From the NCBI RefSeq assembly GCF_017565405.1, contig NZ_JAGEKR010000012.1, forward strand, positions 1 to 64,000: DNA of 64,000 nucleotides, given 5' to 3'. Origin of the DNA: Allobranchiibius sp. CTAmp26. GTDB lineage: Bacteria; Actinomycetota; Actinomycetes; Actinomycetales; Dermatophilaceae. The notes under the pieces were generated by a model, which saw only the letters and a list, made by a program, of their open reading frames with translations, made no database searches and was not told the DNA's origin. Numbering within the stretch: position 1 is the first letter of the stretch; every line of letters starts with the position of its first letter. Shown here piece by piece: positions 59,741-64,000 of this stretch. Made by a program: the position numbers and the translations under genes.

Positions 59741-59862
59741 GGGTGCTCCTCGTGGGTGGGACGTCGGTGAACTACTGGTGATTCGAGACGACGCAGATCA
59801 CGGATGGGTACGGCCGGCGGTGAGGCGTACGTCACATCGGCTCGGCGTCGGATACTTCCCCC

Positions 59863-60786
59863 ATGGATGCGGGTGGAGCAGCGGTCGTGGTCGCGGTGGT
59901 GGGAGCGACCGCCACCGGTAAGTCGCACCTGGGATTGCACCTGGCCGACGCCCTCGGCGGCGAGATCGTGAACGCCGACGCCTCGCAGCTCTACCGCGGG
60001 ATGGACATCGGGACGGCCAAGCTGCCGATGGCAGAACGACACGGCATCCCCCACCACCTGCTGGACGTGTTGGACGTTCGCGAGGAGTCCACGCTCGCGG
60101 CGTACCAGGAGCGCGTCACCGTGGCCATCGACGACGTGTGCGCCCGTGGCCGTACGCCGATCCTGGTCGGTGGTAGCGGCCTCTACGCGCGGGCGGCGCT
60201 GGATGTCTTGGAGATCCCACCGACCGACCCCGCTGTGCGCGTCGCATGGGAGGACCGGCTGGAGACCGACGGCCCGGACGTGCTGCACGCACAGCTGCGC
60301 GAGCGGGACCCCGCGGCAGCCCGCGCCATCGGACCGGCGAACGGCCGGCGGCTCGTGCGCGCCCTGGAGGTCATCGAGCTGACCGGTCGACCGTTCAGCG
60401 CCACCATGCCGACCCGCACGTACCGCCGCCCGGCGGTCCAGGTGGGGCTGCGAGCTGACCGGACGCTGCTGCACGACCGGATCGGTCATCGCGCGGCGCA
60501 GATGTGGGCCGACGGGCTGCTGGGGGAAGTGCGCGGCCTCGATGCTCAGGGCCTGCGGACCGGCCGGACGGCAAGCCGGGCCATCGGGTACGCGCAGGCG
60601 CTGCGGCAGCTCGACGGAGTGCTGACGCAGGATGAGGCGATCAACGAGACCGCCCTGTTCACAAGACGATTCGCCCGTAGACAGGTCGCGTGGTTCAGGG
60701 CCGACCCGCGGATCACCTGGCTCGAGCACGACGATCCGGGTCTCACCGAGCGCGCGCTGGAATTGATCCGGGCCGTACGTCCGTGA
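59863..60786 (+). CDS. miaA: tRNA dimethylallyltransferase
   Basis: MiaA transfers the dimethylallyl group to A37, the step before MiaB. The 307-residue protein has the P-loop VGATATGKSHLG, DASQLYRGMDIGTAK for tRNA and prenyl binding, GGSGLYARA, and the C-terminal RRQVAWFRADPRITWL. A GATACT box ends 6 nt before ATG 59863. The dapF gene begins 12 bp after its stop, the usual actinobacterial order miaA-dapF-hflX. Confidence 0.95.
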   Translation: MDAGGAAVVVAVVGATATGKSHLGLHLADALGGEIVNADASQLYRGMDIGTAKLPMAERHGIPHHLLDVLDVREESTLAAYQERVTVAIDDVCARGRTPILVGGSGLYARAALDVLEIPPTDPAVRVAWEDRLETDGPDVLHAQLRERDPAAARAIGPANGRRLVRALEVIELTGRPFSATMPTRTYRRPAVQVGLRADRTLLHDRIGHRAAQMWADGLLGEVRGLDAQGLRTGRTASRAIGYAQALRQLDGVLTQDEAINETALFTRRFARRQVAWFRADPRITWLEHDDPGLTERALELIRAVRP

Positions 60787-60797
60787 CAATGGCACGC

Positions 60798-61658
60798 ATG
60801 CCGACCGTCGATTTCGTCAAGGGCCACGGCACGATGAACGACTTCGTGCTGGTGGCCGACCTGGACGGTGCGCTGTCGCTGACCGCCGCCGACATCGGCT
60901 TCCTGGCCGATCGCCACGCGGGCATCGGCGGCGACGGCGTCATCCGGGTGACCCGTACCGCCTCGGTCGCGGACGCCCCGGCAGACATCGACCCACAGCT
61001 GTGGTTCATGGACTACTACAACGCCGACGGGTCGGCCGCCGAGATGTGCGGCAACGGCACGCGGGTCTTCGCCCGCTACCTCGTGGAGCACGGTCTGGCG
61101 AGCGGGCCGTCGTTCGACATCGGCACTCGCGCGGGCGTCAAGCGCATCGATCTGGTGGGCGACGGATACAGCACGGACCTCGGACCCTGGAGGCTGTCGC
61201 GCGTGGACGAGGCCACCGAGCGGGGGATGGACGCGGTGGTCCAGGTGGTCGGCGCACCCGATGCGCTGCCCGCGCTCAGCCTCGACCTCGGCAATCCGCA
61301 CACCGTCGTCGCACTGCCGCCGTCGGTGGATCTCGGCACGCTGGACCTGCAGCTGGCGCCACGGGTGGACCCGCGTCCGCACGACGGCACGAACGTGGAG
61401 TTCGTGCGCGCGCTCGGCCCCGGGCACATCAGCATGCGGGTCTTCGAGCGCGGGGTGGGGGAGACCCTCAGCTGCGGCACGGGGGCGGCGGCCGCGGCCC
61501 TCGCCACCTGGTGGTGGAGCGGGCAGTCGCCCGACGAGCTCTCCTGGGTCGTGGACGTCCCTGGCGGACGCCTCGGCGTGCGGATCAGCGACGACCGGGT
61601 GTCGTTGTCCGGGCCGGCCGCGCTGGTCGCCGACGGCCGGGTCAGCCTGCCCGGCTGA
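60798..61658 (+). CDS. dapF: Diaminopimelate epimerase
   Basis: DapF interconverts LL- and meso-diaminopimelate for lysine and peptidoglycan. The two catalytic cysteines are Cys84 in MCGNGTR and Cys226 in SCGTGA; GHGTMNDFV and GNPHTVV are further signatures. At 286 residues it is typical. I chose ATG 60798 because GACAAT lies 7 nt before it; ATG 60789 is an alternative. Its last 17 bp overlap the end of the convergent methyltransferase gene. Confidence 0.95.
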   Translation: MPTVDFVKGHGTMNDFVLVADLDGALSLTAADIGFLADRHAGIGGDGVIRVTRTASVADAPADIDPQLWFMDYYNADGSAAEMCGNGTRVFARYLVEHGLASGPSFDIGTRAGVKRIDLVGDGYSTDLGPWRLSRVDEATERGMDAVVQVVGAPDALPALSLDLGNPHTVVALPPSVDLGTLDLQLAPRVDPRPHDGTNVEFVRALGPGHISMRVFERGVGETLSCGTGAAAAALATWWWSGQSPDELSWVVDVPGGRLGVRISDDRVSLSGPAALVADGRVSLPG

Positions 61659-62268
61659 CCCGCAGGATCCGGTAGCCCTTCTCACTCGTATGCCGGGTGG
61701 TCACCAGCCCCTGGTCCGCGAACTCCGCGGTGAGCCAGCGATGCAGGGAGTCCGAGCCCAGGTTGCGCTGCACCACGAGATAGGCGTCACCCGTCGGGCT
61801 CAGTCGCGGCAACCAGGTGCTGAGCAGGTCGTGCAACGCGGCCTTGCCGACCCGGATGGGCGGATTCGACCAGATCAGGTCGAAGCGCAGGTCCGTGGGT
61901 ACGTCGTCGGGAAGCTCCGCGCGTACGCCGTCCGCTCCGATGGCGGCGGCGTTGCGGCGGGTCAGATCGAGCGCTCGTTCGTTGACGTCGACCGCGTGAA
62001 CGCTCGCCTGGGGCGACCGCAGGGCGAGCGTCAGCGCCACGGGCCCCCAGCCGCACCCCAGGTCGAGGAATGTGCCGGTGGCCGGCGGCTGCGGAGCGTG
62101 GCGCAGCAGTACCGACGTGCCCTGGTCGATGCGGTCGGGGGAGAAGACGCCGCGGGCGACCTGCACGGCGTACGTCGTGCCGGCGAGCGGGATGTTGATC
62201 GTGCGGCGATCCGCGTCACTGGCGGGTTGCGCGGTGAAGTAGTGCTGATGTTCCTCTGAGTCCGCCAC
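61642..62268 (-). CDS. RsmC-like class I methyltransferase
   Basis: The 208-residue protein has LDLGCGWGPVALTLA for SAM and IWSNPPIRVG as the NPPY-type motif of base N-methyltransferases, in the layout of the methyltransferase half of RsmC (16S rRNA m2G1207). The RsmC N-terminal half is missing, as is usual in actinobacteria. The stop lies 17 bp inside dapF, an antisense overlap. The upstream side is a family A repeat array. Confidence 0.85.
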   Translation of the reverse strand: MADSEEHQHYFTAQPASDADRRTINIPLAGTTYAVQVARGVFSPDRIDQGTSVLLRHAPQPPATGTFLDLGCGWGPVALTLALRSPQASVHAVDVNERALDLTRRNAAAIGADGVRAELPDDVPTDLRFDLIWSNPPIRVGKAALHDLLSTWLPRLSPTGDAYLVVQRNLGSDSLHRWLTAEFADQGLVTTRHTSEKGYRILRVSRAG

Positions 62269-62326
62269 GCGAGCACGCTACCCACCTCCCGGGACTGGAC
62301 AACCCGCGGGTTTTCGGACCATCGAC

Positions 62327-62504
62327 GTTTGGGGCCGAGCGGGCCGAAACGAGACTCGGCGCGGGGCTGGGCCGCGCATTTGGGGTCGAGCGGGCCGAAA
62401 CGAGACTTGGCACGGGGCTGGGCCGCGCATTTGGGGCCGAGCGGGCCGAAACGAGACTTGGTGCGGGGCTGGGCCGCGCACTTGGGGCCGAGCGGGCCGA
62501 AAAC
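62327..62504. repeat. Family A palindromic repeat, four tandem copies
   Basis: Units begin at 62327, 62378, 62429 and 62480 with an exact 51-bp period. The core GGCCGAGCGGGCC is nearly invariant (one GGTC variant), and the spacers (GAGACTTGG, GGGGCTGGGCCGCGC) are also alike, so these are tandem duplications. Confidence 0.92.
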
Positions 62505-62524
62505 GAGGTGAGGTAGGCGTGTGT

Positions 62525-63457
62525 TCAGGCGACCGAGCGGTCTGCAACGGGCGAGAAGTACGTTCGCCATCGCGAAGACGGGCGCGGCACCGGCATTCCT
62601 TGAGCTCGCATGGCCGCCGCGACCCGTGTCAGTAACCGGTCCGGGTGCGAGTACAGATCATCGGACGTGATGACGACGAACCGCCACCCGTGGCCTTCCA
62701 GTTCCTCGCGGCGCAGAAGGTCTCGCTGCCACTGGTCCCGCCGGTCGATGTGGTGTCGGCCGTCGTACTCGATGGCGAGCTTCGGGCGTTCGTACGCCAG
62801 ATCCAGCCTCCGCAGGATCTCGCCATCTGCGTCTCGGAGGGCGAGGTTCACCACTGGTTCGGGAAAGCCGGCCAGGATCAGAAGGAGCCGCAGCCGCGTC
62901 TCATTCGGTGAGTCGACGTTGTCGCGCACCCACGCGGCGGCGCGGCAGGCGTTCTTCGCTCCTCGACCTGTCCCGGCTCTCGCCGTCGACCTGAGTTCGG
63001 CAATGGTGGTGCGCCGCTTCTTGATGAGGGAGTCGCCGAGGATGACCAGGTCGACGAGGTCCAGGCATGCGCCCAGGTCCAGGAAGGTCTGTTCGGGAGT
63101 CGTCGTCGGCACACCGGATCGCTCGACGACGCGAGGGCGCTGGTCGTACCGGTGGGTTCGTATCCCGCGCCGCTTGCTACGTAGGTCTGAAGCAACGGCG
63201 AGGTGGACGTCGGAGGTGCGCGGCGCGATCCCGCCCCACAGTTGGGCGGCTGAGTAGTGACTGGCAGCGATGGCATCGGGTGCGCAGAAGAGCGCCGCCT
63301 GAACGATGAGGGTCTGGGTGAGGTTGGTGTTCGCTGGCACGTAGCAGTCGAAGAACACCTTGGTGTACTTGCTGCTGAGCAGATCCTGCACCGGCACGCC
63401 GAGTGAGCGAGCCGTTCGGCGATCGATGAACACGCCGGCGTCGTCGGGGGTGGCCAT
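62525..63457 (-). CDS. DUF559 domain protein with AbiEi-like N-terminus
   Basis: The 310-residue protein begins with a DNA-binding-like region found in AbiEi-type antitoxin relatives (DRRTARSLGVPVQDL) and ends with a DUF559/Vsr-like nuclease fold: LDLAYERPKLAIEYDGRHH gives a PD-(D/E)xK-type acidic cluster, followed by RRDQWQRDLLRREELEGHGWRFVVIT. Such proteins are common in actinobacteria with no known function; no AbiEii toxin gene is beside it. It is flanked on both sides by family A repeat arrays. Confidence 0.75.
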   Translation of the reverse strand: MATPDDAGVFIDRRTARSLGVPVQDLLSSKYTKVFFDCYVPANTNLTQTLIVQAALFCAPDAIAASHYSAAQLWGGIAPRTSDVHLAVASDLRSKRRGIRTHRYDQRPRVVERSGVPTTTPEQTFLDLGACLDLVDLVILGDSLIKKRRTTIAELRSTARAGTGRGAKNACRAAAWVRDNVDSPNETRLRLLLILAGFPEPVVNLALRDADGEILRRLDLAYERPKLAIEYDGRHHIDRRDQWQRDLLRREELEGHGWRFVVITSDDLYSHPDRLLTRVAAAMRAQGMPVPRPSSRWRTYFSPVADRSVA

Positions 63458-63539
63458 CCGGACAGCATCGGGTACTCCGGCAGCTGCTCAGGGGTTATCC
63501 ACAGCCCGCCGGGATCCGGTGTGGCGGGTGAGCCCGCAC

Positions 63540-63835
63540 GTCTGGGGCCGAGCGGGCCCTAACGAGAGCGGGCGGGGGCCTGTGACCGGGCGTGTGGGGC
63601 CGAGCGGGCCCTAACGAGAGCGGGCGTAGGGCTGGGGTGCACGGTTGGGGCCGAGCGGGCCCAAACAAGACCGGCGTAGGGCTGGGGTGCACGGTTGGGG
63701 CCGAGCGGGCCCTAACGAGACCGGGCGTGGGGGTGAGCAGCTCGTCTAAGGCCGAGCGGGCCGAAACGAGACCGGGCGTGGGGGTGAGCAGCTCGTCTAA
63801 GGCCGAGCGGGCCGAAATGAGAGCGGGCGGCGGGG
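63540..63835. repeat. Family A palindromic repeat, six tandem copies
   Basis: Copies start at 63540, 63592, 63643, 63693, 63744 and 63795. Copies 3-4 and 5-6 share private spacer sequences, showing recent stepwise duplication. The outer bases vary (GTCTGG, GGTTGG, GTCTAA), while GGCCGAGCGGGCC is constant. It fills most of the gap between the DUF559 gene and hflX. Confidence 0.9.
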
Positions 63836-63905
63836 CTGTGGGCGGCGGCGTACCCGGCATAAACGGTTCGCAGATGCTGTTGACGTCTGCGAACCTGAGG
63901 AGAAC

Positions 63906-64000
63906 ATGACTGCACACGACGACTTCTTCGATACCCGCGCGACCGCGCTCGCCCAGGACGACGGCGACGCCGTGCTGGAGCGGTACGACGCCGACGGCTT
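63906..64000 (+). CDS. hflX: GTPase HflX, N-terminal fragment cut by window end
   Basis: Only 31 codons are present. GAGGAG stands 5 nt before ATG 63906. The visible N-terminus (DDFFDTRATALAQDDGDAVLERYD) looks like the variable start of actinobacterial HflX, and hflX normally follows miaA-dapF in this phylum. HflX is a ribosome-splitting GTPase. The call rests mainly on gene order because no G motif is inside the window. Confidence 0.6.
   Translation, partial: MTAHDDFFDTRATALAQDDGDAVLERYDADG

Noticed and set aside
62525-63457. A complete AbiE toxin-antitoxin system
   Set aside because: Only an AbiEi-like N-terminus joined to a DUF559 domain is present; no nucleotidyltransferase toxin (AbiEii) is adjacent.
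62327-63835. Arrays of regularly spaced repeats as a CRISPR locus
   Set aside because: The spacers are nearly identical to each other rather than unique, the repeats are palindromes that vary in their outer bases, and no cas gene is present. They are tandem repeats.

Overview
This 64 kb window is chromosomal DNA of a very GC-rich actinobacterium. It carries the conserved actinobacterial block rpsO-pnp ... dapB ... thyA-folA | dapA-rnj ... ftsK ... rimO-pgsA-cinA-clgR ... DUF3046 ... recA-recX ... miaB ... miaA-dapF ... hflX. GTG starts, DUF3046 next to recA, a ClgR-type regulator and a c-di-AMP riboswitch-Rpf pair all fit Micrococcales, perhaps Dermacoccaceae or Intrasporangiaceae; the family is inference. 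No tRNA, rRNA, transposase, integrase or CRISPR array was seen.

Layout. 1-14.8 kb: MarR regulator, prolyl aminopeptidase, PhyH-type dioxygenase, DUF350 protein, rpsO-pnp, a THUMP-type RNA methyltransferase, PhoD-like phosphatase, Nei1 glycosylase, SIMPL protein, CtaG-like protein, an NAD(P)-binding protein and an MFS pump. 14.8-22 kb: lysine/DNA-precursor block (dapB, VOC protein, then thyA, a folA-Nudix fusion and a GNAT gene on the minus strand, dapA, rnj) and an Rpf-LysM protein behind a c-di-AMP riboswitch. 22.7-28.3 kb: SatD-type regulator with its membrane partner, EEP-family protein, a cysteine-desulfurase-like enzyme behind a SAM-IV riboswitch, and an SPFH protein with a ribbon-helix-helix protein. 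28.4-37 kb: ftsK, ion channel, membrane protein, M19 dipeptidase, rimO-pgsA-cinA, clgR. 37-43 kb: nei2 and lhr (DNA repair). 42.9-50 kb: agmatine-to-putrescine pair, DUF3046, transglutaminase-like protein, recA-recX, LysE exporter, GlcD-like oxidase. 50-64 kb: miaB, MFS, rtcB, a five-gene lipid-modification operon (FAD enzyme, DUF1365, two CFA-type methyltransferases, DUF1295), miaA-dapF, an RsmC-like methyltransferase, a DUF559 protein and the start of hflX.

Two regulatory themes stand out. Many genes have an NANNNT -10 box 6-7 nt before the start codon and no Shine-Dalgarno sequence, which suggests leaderless mRNAs; coupled genes instead overlap by ATGA or GTGA. Several classic control elements can be read directly: c-di-AMP and SAM-IV riboswitches, two CRP-type palindromes, a PafBC/RecA-NDp promoter at recA, and AT-rich palindromic operators at satD and the SPFH gene.

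The least explained content is intergenic. Three families of palindromic repeats, two of them in tandem arrays, recur at distant sites, with a fourth local hairpin duplication after clgR. One family brackets a lone DUF559 gene beside hflX. The DHFR-Nudix fusion and the riboswitch-controlled desulfurase-like enzyme are the most interesting coding observations.
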